This document shows positions 54,572 through 64,000 of a stretch of DNA of 64,000 nt, in pieces. Every line of letters begins with the position of its first letter. The first letter of the stretch is position 1. Made by a program: the position numbers and the translations under genes. A model generated the notes under the pieces. The model did no database searches and had not been told where the DNA came from. It was given only the letters and a program-made list of their open reading frames with translations. The stretch comes from Azolla caroliniana (Eukaryota > Polypodiophyta), in contig JBHGNT010000014.1 in NCBI GenBank assembly GCA_043228905.1, forward strand, positions 7,254,001 to 7,318,000, in the 5' to 3' direction.

Positions 54572-55230
54572 TCTACTATAGGGTGCAGTTGTGTACGAGA
54601 CAACCTTTGAACTATGGAAAACATTGTTGCATTTGAGTGGTAGCTAAGGGTATGTGAGCGAACAATGGTGGTCGAGCGAACAATGGTGGAACGTTTGCAT
54701 GACAATTTCATGTAGAGTTGGTTGCAAGGAAGGTTGTAGAGGAATGAAAGCCTGAATCATATCCAACATGTTGCCAATGTGAGGTGGCAATGGATCATGC
54801 ATAATGGAGCATTGAATCTGCCGAGGACTTTGGTATACAATTAAACCATTCTAATATTTCCATTTATGGTGCACATTTATTTAAATACCTTTATTTGAGA
54901 TCACGTTTTCATAATCCCTATAATTGCAAAACAACTAAATCACATTCAGGTTTTTGCATAGCTAATTAGTTATCTCAAGGACACAACTAGTTGTTCCCAT
55001 TCCCATGCTTTCAGTCAAGGGTAGATAATAAAATTTCAAAAACCGAGGGGTATCAACCAAAATTTCGAAAACACAAGACTACTCACACAAATGAACGCAA
55101 AAGAAAAACACATACACACCCAACATAATTTTAAGACTTAACCGAAGTGAATGTGGCAATTGGTGTGTGATCCAATCGCAACGTTATTTTATGAATTGAA
55201 GGATAATGCTGAAGAGAATGTGCCAATTGG
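54572..55230. other. Mixed relic sequence
   Basis: The first 70 bases read as copia gag (YETTFELWKTLL, plus), the continuation of 51010-51380. A short direct duplication of GAGCGAACAATGGTGG lies at about 54656-54690. The second copy of the diverged repeat is at 54880-55015. I see nothing recognisable in the rest. Confidence 0.4.
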
Positions 55231-55640
55231 AGGGTAGATCCAATCGCAATGGTTAGTTTCATTAGAGATGCTGACCGAATAGGATGTTTGTGTCAAGCAT
55301 GTTCAGATCGAGGTTATTGATCAAAGAGAAGGGTTTCCATCGAGGAGCTCCGATTGAGGTTATTGATCGAAGAGAGGACCAATGGAGTTTTGGTCGACGA
55401 GAATTTGACATGGCAAGTGGGTTCAACATGCAATGCACTGTCCCACAAGCGTGCCATGTATTACTCGTATGGGATGTATGAAGGGATAAGGGTGAAAGAC
55501 AATAGTGTGAGTGTGTAATCAGTAATGTGTGAGTATGAGGATGAGTGTGTATGTACACATGCACATTTGTGTGCATGTGTACAACTATGAGAAAGTGTGC
55601 AAAAATGGTGTAACTACCCTACTTGTCTCTTTGTACAGTC
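55230..55640 (+). repeat. Tat-like end fragment J with junction hairpin
   Basis: The hairpin GCAC (55435-55438), loop TGTCCCACAAGC and GTGC (55451-55454) is followed by CATG and an LTR-like start at 55459. This is the same layout as in F and G. Upstream sequence has an internal duplication (GAGGTTATTGATC at about 55311 and 55351). No coding match remains. Confidence 0.5.
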
Positions 55641-56300
55641 TTGGTTTGTAATGATCACATTATTATTGACTTCGGATCCAAAGTGAGACAAGAAAGACAA
55701 ATTGAAATATACCAACAAGAACAAAAAAAATTGAAAAACAACAAAGAACACGGTACACAATATTTACGTGGAAACCCTAAACAGGGAAATACACGGGCAA
55801 CAGATCTGCACTATAAACAGAGGTACAGGAAGGAAGGACATAGATTACAATGACTCAGCTGAATAGAGTATTCACCCACGTAGGGTTTTGGCTAGTTTCC
55901 CTAAACTACACCTCTCTCACGCGCACTCTCGCGTCTCTTCCTACTCTCTTCTACACTCAACTACAGAAGCTCTATGCACATCATGACCACCATAAGTTTG
56001 CCCTACCTCTTCCTATTTATAATAGGGATATGATATCAATATTATTATTATTATTATTATTATTATTAGTACTATAATAATAACACTTAGGACCGACTGG
56101 TTGGCCTTGTCTTCGACCATCTGGTCGGCCTGACTTGTTAGCCTCTTCTTTGACTTGGAGCATCCATCCAATGTAGTCGACTCTCTATCTCCTTCAAACC
56201 AGTTGACCACCTTGCCAATCCGACTGACCATCCTATATCATTATTATTATTATACTAATAACAATTAATCAGCTCGACTTATTGGCCTTGTCTTTGACCA
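55640..56300 (-). repeat. LTR of copia relic H (minus)
   Basis: On the minus strand CATATCCCT-N-TATAAATAGGAAGAG and CCCTGTTTAGGGTTT match, in order, the LTR of copia M (63131-63520). The minus-strand TATA box is complementary to about 56013-56020. It holds an ATT microsatellite (about 56038-56068) and part of a duplication of about 181 bp (56104-56232 against 56285-56414). Confidence 0.6.
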
Positions 56301-56314
56301 TCAGGTCGACTCGA

Positions 56315-56745
56315 CTTGTCAGCCTCTTCTTCGACTTGGAGCATCCATCCAATGTAGTCGACTCTCTATCTCCTTCAAACTAGTTGACCACCTTGTCAAT
56401 CCGACTGACCATCCTGTATTCAGCTTGTTGATTTCTTCCTTGACTTTGACAGAGTCGGCTAGTCCTGTCTTCTGTTGACAGATTCTAATTCTGTCCATAG
56501 GTAGTGGTTTCGTAAGCATGTCAGACCCATTATCATCAATATGGATCTTTGCAAGGGTAAAGTCCCCCTCATCCACCTTCTCTTGTAGCTAGTGATACCT
56601 TCTCTATATGTGCTTGGTTAGATGTATGGCACTCGAACTATCACAATGGAGCAAGAAATTATCTTGCTTCATTCCCAGTAAAGCTCCTCATCCATAGCAG
56701 TTCCTTACCTGCCTCTATAGCACAACCATATATTCTGCCTCTATG
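56315..56745 (-). pseudogene. Copia relic H: RNase H fragment
   Basis: Minus strand: IEAEYM, QDNFLLHCDSSSAIHLTKHI, KIHIDDNGSDMLTKPLP, then CQQKTGLADS. This is the C-terminal copia RNase H with stops. It is cut at 56746 by gypsy I. The lineage differs from A, B and C. Confidence 0.7.
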
Positions 56746-56746
56746 G

Positions 56747-57150
56747 TGTCATGATAACACTCACATCATGCATCGAAAGGATCATGACACTCACATTATG
56801 CCTCGAAAGGATTTGCTTGTATGTATAATTTTTAGAATATGAAATCTAATATCATAGGAATATTCTATGTTACTCTACATTCTAGAATGACCTAGAATAT
56901 TCTAGAGTGTTCTGTACACTAGAACTTTCTAGAATACTCTAGAGATCTTCTAGATTACTCTACATTCTAGGATAACCTAGAATATTCTAGAGTGTTCTCT
57001 ATTACTTATAAATTGGGATACACCACTCATCCCAAACCTAAATTGGTTCAACGCCATTTTGTAGTACTCAGTTGCCTACTCTTTGTATCCATTTACTCTT
57101 CAATATAATAATTCCTTTTCAATTATCTCTCTCTCTCTCTTGATAGTTTG
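56747..57150 (+). repeat. 5' LTR of gypsy I with TTCTAGAA palindromes
   Basis: TTCTAGAA at 56880-56887 and 56927-56934, and GAATATTC at 56895-56902 and 56980-56987, lie upstream of TATAAATT (57007-57014). The right end is uncertain; a CT repeat is at 57126-57140. Confidence 0.5.
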
Positions 57151-57230
57151 AACCAATTTTTCTTTCATTTCTTCATCTTCCACAAACCCTAACAAGTTCT
57201 CTTCTTCCTTCTCCTCTCCTCTCGTAATCT

Positions 57231-58331
57231 ATGGAGTCTGTGAGCAAACAAGAAGACATGCTCACGAATAAATTTGTGGCATTAGAGCATGAGAATCAAA
57301 GGCTACTTGGAGACCTACAACAAGTGAGCACCGAAAAAGCTCAACAATATGAAGAGTTATCACAATGGGTTCATCAACTCGAGGCGATTATATTGTCATT
57401 ACGAGAACAAGTGTCGGGGGCTCAGAACTCCCCTAGAGAGCCAAAGATTAGCCTCCCCACCAAGTTTGATGGTACGAGGTCTTTATTTCGAGGCTTTTTG
57501 AATCAAGTTCGTCTGGTTATTTAGGTACATCCCAATCAGTATCCAACTGACGGTGCTTGTGTGGGATTAGTGGGAACTTTGCTATGCAGTACGATTTTAG
57601 CATGGTTGACACCACTTCTCGAGAAGAAATCACCATTGCTGGAGGATTTCGAGGCATTTGTTAAAGAGTTTCAAGCTAGTTTCGGAGACACTAACAACAC
57701 TAGGACAACAATAAACAAGATTCGAAGGCTCCGACAAGGAGATCGTCCCACTTCGGCTTACGCAGCCGATTTCCGTCTCTTGGCATGCGATATCCCTTGG
57801 GATGAGGCGGCCTTAATGGATCAATTCCGTCAAGGTTTGCGAGATGATGTCAAAAATCTTCTTATTACTTTCCCTGAAGATCCGAAGTTACTTATAGAAG
57901 CCATTAGTTGAGCCGTGCGATGTGATAATCGCCTATTTGAGCGACGTTCTAAGCGCCAACAAATGTTACGCCGCCAACCTGAACAGACTTACGCTTCCGT
58001 AGTCGCAACGCCTCCACAAGTCTCTAGACCCATTACAAGGGATGGCCCAACTCCGATGGAAATAGAGTCAACACAACCACGTGGGTCTCTATCAGATACT
58101 GAGAAGCAACGACGTCGAGCGCATCGCCTCTGCCTGTATTGTGGCGGTCCAGGACATATAGCTGTAAATTGTCCACATAAACCTAGGCGTCAAGTATATC
58201 AAGTAAGTGCCCATGAAAACCCTACATCGAGTTCCATTGTTACTACTAATAACATAAGTAAGCCTCATAGTCCATGCAAGGAGAATAGATTTGATGTCTT
58301 GAGCCAATTAGAGGATGCGTTAAACGAGTAA
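57231..58331 (+). pseudogene. Gypsy I gag
   Basis: ATG 57231. A coiled-coil start is followed by the gag core KISLPTKFDGTRSLFRGFL, VGLVGTLLCSTILAWLTPLL, FGDTNNTRTTINKIRRL and CDNRLFERR. The zinc knuckle CLYCGGPGHIAVNC (CX2CX4HX4C) is at about 58131-58175. In-frame stops are TAG 57522-57524 and TGA 57909-57911, both compatible with C-to-T change. The frame ends at TAA 58329-58331. Confidence 0.75.
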
Positions 58332-58417
58332 GTCCGGCCAAAATAGGAGTCATTTGGCTGGACCATCCTAGCTATGTAGAGTTAGTTCCTAGTCATGGTT
58401 CCATTTCATCAAATCAA

Positions 58418-59509
58418 GTGAGTAGAGTTTTTTCAGCACAAGTCGAGCTTACCACATCTACATGTCATCGAGTCCTATCCTCTGCCCTCCTAGATTCTGG
58501 AGCCAACTCTTGTTTCATGGATCGTGAATTTGCCTTGTCACAAAACATCCTCTTGAATAAGCTTCCCAGCCTAGTAACCGTAGGAATCATTGATGGACGT
58601 CCCATAACATCAAGAGATATAGTCGAGGAGTCCGAGCCAATTAGGATTGTCCTTGGTGATTTGGCAAGCATAATCTCTTTCAACATTATTCGTAGTCCGG
58701 AACACCCAATAGTTCTAGGTCTCCCTTGGTTTGAACTCCATAACCCGAAGATTGATTGGATGAAAAGAACAATTGAGGAGACTCGGAAAAAAAGCACAAA
58801 TCCCGCATCCCTCTCTCCTACATGTGATAATAGATCCCCGGAGTTATCAACCATCTCTTTATGACAGTTGTGGGAGGAAGGGGGAAACGAGGCCATGTTC
58901 GTCTTCGCAATAGTAGCAACTCCATCATCCACTTCACGTGACGCTGACATTAAACTACCAGAGAAATACAAGGAGTTCTCAGATGTCTTTGATAAGGTGA
59001 AGGCCAATACATTGCCGGAACATCGGCCATACGACTGCCGTATTGACTTACAACCAGGGAAAGAACCTCCATGGGGCCCAATTTATAATCTCTCCCATGT
59101 AGAGCTAGAGACTTTGCGGGAATATATTGATGAGAATCTGGCAAACGGATTCATTCGGCATTCTAGATCCCCTGCTGGTGCACCTATCTTCTTCGTTAAG
59201 AAGAAGAATGAGACTCTTTGGTTGGTCGTGGATTATCGAGGGCTAAACAAAGGGACTATCCAGAATAGATATGCTCTATCGTTAATCCCGAATCTTTTGG
59301 AATGTCTCAGTGGTGCAAAATATTTGACGAAGTTGGACCTTCGTGTAGCATATAATCTAGTTCGGATTCGCCTAAGGGATGAATGGAAGACAACTTTTTG
59401 CACTTGCTATGGACATTTTGAGTATACTGTGATGCCCTTCGATCTCACGAATGCACCTACTGTTTTCCAACATATGGCGAATGATATTTTCTTGATATCT
59501 TCACTATAG
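58418..59509 (+). pseudogene. Gypsy I protease and N-terminal RT
   Basis: Protease SALLDSGANSCFMD (about 58480). TGA 58862-58864 interrupts. RT: PYDCRIDLQPGKEPPWGPIY, GAPIFFVKKKNETLWLVVDY, YLTKLDLRVAYNLVRI, CYGHFEYTVMPFDLTNAP. A frame change near 59490 separates it from YLDDILIYS (59512-59540). Confidence 0.75.
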
Positions 59510-60146
59510 TTTACCTAGATGATATTTTAATCTACTCGAAGACCCAAGAGGAGCATGAAGAACATCTTCGTCAGGTACTGCGTCGACTCCGAGAATATGG
59601 TCTCTACGCAAAATTAGAAAAGTGTAGTTTCGGCCAGAATCAAGTGGAATTTTTGGGGTATGTCGTATCATTAGATGGTATTGCTATGGACCCCATGAAG
59701 GTACAAACAATTTTAGAGTGGCAAACGCCCCTTTCAGTGCGTGATGTGCAATGTTTTCTCGGGTTTGCAAATTTTTATCGAAAATTTATTAAAGATTATT
59801 CCAAGGTGGTGCTTCCGCTTACTTAACTCCACATAAAAATCAGCCATTTATATGGAGTTTAGATGCAGTCGAGGCATTCAAAAGCTTAAAATGAGCATTT
59901 ACAATGACACCTATCTTAGCACATGTCGACCCAACAAAACGCTTCATCCTTGAAGCTGATGCATCCGATTTTGCACTAGGGAGGGTCCTCTCACAGACCG
60001 GAGATGATGGACAACTACACCCTGTCGCCTTTCATTCACGAAAGTTTGAAGCTACAGAGATCAACTACGAGATCCATGACAAAGAGCTTCTTGCAATTGT
60101 GGATTCGTTTCAACAATCACGACATTTTCTAGAAGTTTATTCTTAG
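59510..60146 (+). pseudogene. Gypsy I C-terminal RT and RNase H
   Basis: Catalytic YLDD in [41 protein letters not shown], then after further stops RNase [34 protein letters not shown] and KELLAIV. Three reading frames are needed. Confidence 0.72.
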
Positions 60147-60391
60147 CAGATCATTGTCTACAATGATCATAAGAACCTGACTTATTTCCAAAATGCCGAG
60201 TCTTGAGTCGGCAACAAGCCCGGTGGGCGCAATTTTTGACTCACTTTGACTTTATCATCATATATTGCCCTGGGATGTAGGAAGGCAAAGCAGTTGCTCT
60301 TTCTTGGCGCTCTTATATGGAACTTCGTCCAGGGGAACCTGCATTTGAGTATCAAAAACAAATCCTTTTGGGCCCTAATCGCTAACAATTA

Positions 60392-61696
60392 ATGGTAGTT
60401 AATTCCATAAAAACTCTTGAAGATTCCACTCTTCTTTATTCCATTCGAGATAATATGGCCACTGATTATTTCGCCAAGGATGTTTTGGATCATATCATCC
60501 CGGATCGTGCTTCTTCCTCTCAGTCGAAAAATTCTCGTAATGACTATTGTCAGTTCTATTGGCATGGTAGTTTTCTGTTTCGACAAAACCTATTGTATGT
60601 TCCTGATGGTCCCCCACGACTACAAGTTTTACAACATTGCCATGACTCACCAATGGCTGGTTATTTTGGAGTTCGCAAGACTCTAGAATTAATTTCTCGA
60701 TGCTATTGGTGGCCTTGCCTTCGTCATTTTGTTGAGGAGTATGTTCGCAGTTGTGATTTATGTTGTCGATCAAAGAGTCCTCGTCACCAATCCGATGGCT
60801 TACTACAACCACTTCCCATTCCGAAAAATCCTTGGAAGTCTATATCCTTGGATTTCATTACTGATCTCCCAGTTTCAAAAGGTTTTGATGCAATTCTCAC
60901 AGTGGTTGATCGATTTACCAAAATGGCACATTTCTTGCCATGTACGAAGTCGATTACTAGTCAAGAGGCGACCGATCTCGTTATGCGGGAGGTATTTAAG
61001 CATCATGGTCTGCTGGATGATATTATTAGTGATCATGGTCCACAATTCATCTCAAAGTTTTGGAAGCACATGTTCAAACTTCTCCACATTTCGGTTAAGC
61101 TTTCTTCGGGCTATCATCCCGAAACAAATGGCCAAATTGAGCGTACCAACCAGATGGAGCAATATCTTCGTTGTTTCATCAACTATCAACAAGATGATTG
61201 GGTTGATTTTTTGCACTTGGCGGAATTCGCTTACAACAACTCAACCCATTCTTCTATAGGATATTCCCCATTTTTCGCAAATACGGGTTGTCATCCTCAG
61301 TGGACGATGAATGCGCATCTAGACGTTCCTACCAACCCTGCTGTCGAGGATCGTCTTAGTCGCCTCCAAGAAATTCACGCTACCATTCTCCACAATTTGC
61401 ACGATGCTGAAGTTACACACAAGAGGCGTGCCGATCGTCATCGTCTAGAATCCTCAAAAAAGTTCTGCGTTGGGGATCATGTATGGCTTCTCCAACACAA
61501 CATCAAGACCACTCGACCTTGCAGTAAATTGGACTACCAACGTTTTGGCCCTTACATGATCACTGTAAGATAAGTGATGTTGCATTTCATCTTGGCCTCC
61601 CTCCACACATGCATCTTCATCCAGTGTTTCATGTATCCCTTTTGGAACATTATACTACAAGTTCAATTCCAGGCCGTCTTACGACATATGGTTGAC
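60392..61696 (+). pseudogene. Gypsy I integrase
   Basis: Zinc domain HCHDSPMAGYFGVRKTLE...CDLC, core SISLDFITDLP, ISDHGPQFIS, HPETNGQIERTNQ (D-D-E intact), then RFGPYMI. A frame change at about 61565 leads to [19 protein letters not shown]. It is open for 393 codons, the best preserved part of this element. Confidence 0.8.
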
Positions 61697-61730
61697 ATAT
61701 GGTTGACATATGGTTGACATATGGTTGACA
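61686..61730 (+). repeat. Four copies of an 11-bp unit
   Basis: ACATATGGTTG repeats about four times head to tail at the end of the pol region of gypsy I, followed by TTGAC-AAA-GTCAA, a 5-bp hairpin. Confidence 0.8.
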
Positions 61731-61759
61731 AAGTCAAAGCCTTCTATAGTCTGGATTGT

Positions 61760-62000
61760 CACGACACTAGAGTTTTCTTCAAGCTTTCCCTCTCATTCTC
61801 TGTGCGTGTGTGTGTCTCTCTCTCCCCTCACGCTCAAACCCCCTTGGGATTGGCTCCAAAACCCACCCATTAACATGTGTGTCCATGTTACCTCTCGTCT
61901 GGAGGAACCCACTCTCGGTTACTTCTTCAAAGTAATTGGATCAAGGAAATTGTGGTAGGAAGGAGAAAGGGCTTCGGGTGGTCTCATCGACTGTGTACTT
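61760..62000. other. Unassigned relic sequence
   Basis: A CT/GT-rich start (61800-61830) may be a truncated 3' LTR of gypsy I. I see nothing else recognisable. Confidence 0.35.
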
Positions 62001-62541
62001 TGCTGAATGCGTGAGTCAAGGTGGTGACTCTAACCCAAGGGGATCCCAGATAACTCTCTTTGTGGACACCCGAGTTTGTTTAATCCACTCGATACTTGAG
62101 GATACAGACAACCCTTGAACTTCATAAAGAACAAAATAACAAATATCCTATCAAATCGGTTACAATCGATTATTGGCTCACAATTACACACAGAACGTAT
62201 ATTTAGATCACATGTTAGACACATAGGTTTACCCCACAAGAAAGAATAATCGATTATGAATACACACAGATAAAAGTATCGATAGACTGTCGGTATAACT
62301 CTCACTCCCCTTCTTTGTACACTTCTTGCCTAATATAATATTCTTGCTCCCCTACTCTTCCGATCACTTGGTATTATATAGGCTTTGCATGCTTCCTATT
62401 TTTTAGGAAGCATGGTGCGTTACAATCATTCCTCATTAAATACTCGACTCCCTTTATTTGGCTTTTTGTGCTTGCAACTCCCTGTCTCTTTTCACACCTT
62501 GTCCCACCGGCCAACATTGGGCATGCTTGTGGGATAGTGCC
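62000..62541 (-). repeat. Tat-like LTR K with junction hairpin (minus)
   Basis: On the minus strand the hairpin GGCAC-TATCCCACAAGC-ATGCC (complement of 62520-62541) is followed by CAA and an LTR start TGTTGGCCGG (complement of 62507-62516), like TGTTACCGG in F. TATATA lies at about 62376-62382. The far end is near 62000 but not exact. The upstream string GTTCGACGTGCAAGG matches F (GTTCGACGTACAAGG). Confidence 0.55.
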
Positions 62542-62930
62542 TTGCACGTCGAACAAAAATAAAAAAGTAAAAATAAAAATCGAAAGAATAATCAAATTGG
62601 AAAAAATCATTGCCAAAATTGTTGCGAATTAATCGTCATAAAAAATATGCAAGATGCTTGGTGACTGCCACGATTCATCTACTTTGATGTCAAACTCGGT
62701 CGCATGTTCCTTGACTGGTTGATCATTCGTCATCAGTGGTTGATCGTCTGTAGTTGGCTACTCTATTGTCGTGGGTTTCACATCTCGCTACTGTTTGCTA
62801 TTGTTAGGAATTTGTCCCTCCTATGGGAGAAGTCGACAATTGAAGTCTATGAGACAAGTCAACACTCGAAACAGAGACAAGCCAAACACTTATGGTCGAT
62901 CGGATCAACTAGCGAGTGGACAAGGTGGTA
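62542..62930. other. Unassigned sequence
   Basis: AT-rich, presumably internal sequence of the element to which LTR K belongs, followed by GTCGAC-rich sequence that may be the start of the copia M LTR. No coding motif is visible. Confidence 0.35.
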
Positions 62931-62934
62931 GACA

Positions 62935-63625
62935 ATTTTAGAGGAAATTGTAGTCTACTATATTGGGGATAATTGAAATCGAAGACACGGCTGATAAGTC
63001 GGGCCGCCTAGATAGTCAACGAAGGAGTCGGCTGGTCGAATCGTTTGAATCGTCAACTTGAGAGTCGGACAGTTGAGTCAATTAGTCGGCTGATTACGAC
63101 TATTATTATTATCTAATTTAATAAAAATAACATATCCCTGTCTATAAATAGGAAGAGCTAGGGAAAACTAGTTAGATGAACATAACGAAGTGTTGTATAG
63201 TGCTTTTGTACTAAGTGTAGCTGAGAGTAGGAAGAGGTGCGCAAGAGAGAGTGTGTGGCGGCACAATTCAGTATGACTTGCCAAGAACCCTAAGATGAAC
63301 ATAACGAAGTGTTGTATAGTGCTTTTGTACTAAGTGTAGCTGAGAGTAGGAAGAGGTGCGCAAGAGAGAGTGTGTGGCGGCACAATTCAGTATGACTTGC
63401 CAAGAACCCTAAGTGGGTATTCTCTGAGTTATAGAGAGAAGTAATGTGTTCTTTCCTTCTTGTACTCCTGTTCACATAGTAGAATATTTGTTCCCCGTGG
63501 TTTCCCCCCTGTTTAGGGTTTAGTGTATTGTGCATTCTTTGTGTTTTGGTGTTTTTTGTTTTCGCATTGTATACTTCAGTCTATTTTTCTCATAGATCTA
63601 CGGGCCACTTCCTCATCAAACTGGC
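62935..63625 (+). repeat. 5' LTR of copia M with duplicated leader
   Basis: TATAAATA at 63143-63150. A perfect 119-bp tandem duplication (63174-63292 and 63293-63411) starts about 24 bp after the TATA box. CCCTGTTTAGGGTTT and other strings match relic H in reverse. The left end is not defined. The 3' LTR would lie outside the window. Confidence 0.6.
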
Positions 63626-63629
63626 ATCA

Positions 63630-63641
63630 GAGTGTTGAGGT
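63630..63641 (+). other. Primer binding site of copia M
   Basis: CTGGCATCAGAG is one base different from the initiator tRNA-Met site TGGTATCAGAG and stands just before the gag start. Confidence 0.65.
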
Positions 63642-63647
63642 GCAAGA

Positions 63648-64000
63648 ATGGAAGGAGGTATGATAGTCTTGAACTCACACAACTATGCAGATTGGAAGAT
63701 CGAGATGGAAAATCTTATGATAGTCAAAGATCTATACGAGCCCATAGATAGAGAAGAAATACCCATGGGGGTATTGGATTCTTAATGGAAACTCCTAAAC
63801 AGGAAGGCGTTGGCCACCATAAGACAGTGTGTGGACGTGAGCATCTTACAACATGTTGCAAACGACACAAATGCCTACGAAATGTGGCATAAACTGTCGA
63901 GAAAGATTGTAAGACTGAAGTATAGAGACGGTAAAAGCATAGTAGTACACATCAACACCTTTATGGGACTTGTAAATGAACTTATTGCAGCCAAGTTTCC
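63648..64000 (+). pseudogene. Copia M gag, start only
   Basis: ATG 63648 opens MEGGMIVLNSHNYADWKIEM, the N-terminal copia gag domain. TAA at 63783-63785 (after MGVLDS) is the only stop before the window ends. Beyond it the same frame reads WKLLNRKALATIRQCVDVSI and YEMWHKLSRK. The rest of the element is outside the window. Confidence 0.75.

Larger units (their letters stand above)
56747..61760 (+). mobile_element. Ty3/gypsy element I, heavily decayed
   Basis: The 5' LTR starts near 56747 (TGTCATGA). Gag starts at 57231, followed by PR, RT, RNase H and IN in order to about 61696. A possible 3' LTR start (TGTCACGAC) is at 61757, but no full second LTR is recognisable. Gag and pol resemble the Tf2/PEG10-like gypsy group (VNQVRLVI.. 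type gag, [19 protein letters not shown] at the pol end). The frame changes several times. Confidence 0.7.

Overview
The window is a stretch of land-plant nuclear heterochromatin built almost entirely of nested retrotransposons. The evidence is Ty1/copia elements primed by initiator-tRNA-Met (TGGTATCAGAGC), Tat-like Ty3/gypsy elements with an extra ORF, LINEs of the plant type (zinc-knuckle ORF1, endonuclease, RT, zf-RVT), and a telo-box next to a site II motif in the one gene-like stretch. I cannot name the species. No protein-coding host gene can be supported; nearly every long ORF belongs to a mobile element.

Layout. LINE L1a (1-105, 937-1067, 7025-8204, 41828-42256) is the oldest layer. 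It is split by a solo LTR (106-936), by copia element A (1068-7024, TSD GTCAC) and by copia element B (8205-41827, minus strand, TSD TTAAC/TTAAG). B was then hit three times: by E (8947-13815, minus; a non-autonomous gypsy-type element with a gag remnant), by D (14937-32676, plus; Ty3/gypsy, TSD ACGG) and by copia element C (32955-38514, plus, TSD GTTTC). D in turn contains F (18341-28144, plus; a young Tat-like gypsy with an uninterrupted 1952-codon gag-pol, TSD TGTCA). The nest is therefore four deep: LINE > B > D > F. LTR divergence agrees with this order (F about 0.7%, D about 0.7%, A, B and C about 2%, by eye).

After the nest comes a second LINE (L2, about 42257-46982), then about 2.7 kb of unique sequence (46983-49684) that starts with a promoter-like block. 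The last part is a mosaic of older relics: copia fragments (49685-51380), a deleted Tat-like element G (51381-54571) with an older LTR fragment inside it, a Tat-like end fragment J (about 55230-55640), a minus-strand copia relic H (about 55640-56745), a decayed gypsy element I (56747 to about 61760) whose LTR carries heat-shock-element-like palindromes, a Tat-like LTR K (minus, about 62000-62541), and the 5' LTR and gag start of a copia element M that runs off the end of the window.

Main result. Three unrelated element groups carry conserved hairpin-forming sequence at or next to the junction between the internal region and the 3' LTR, where plus-strand DNA synthesis is primed. In copia A, B and C, identical 10-bp arms with an 18-nt loop enclose the polypurine tract and the LTR start. 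In gypsy D and E, identical 6-bp arms with an 8-nt loop lie just before the polypurine tract. In four Tat-like loci, a stem with a 12-nt loop lies 3-5 nt before the LTR and is partly kept by wobble pairs. Also notable are a duplicated polypurine tract bracketing an extra C-terminal coding segment in A, B and C, and the sharing of all cis signals between the coding-poor E and its probable helper family D.
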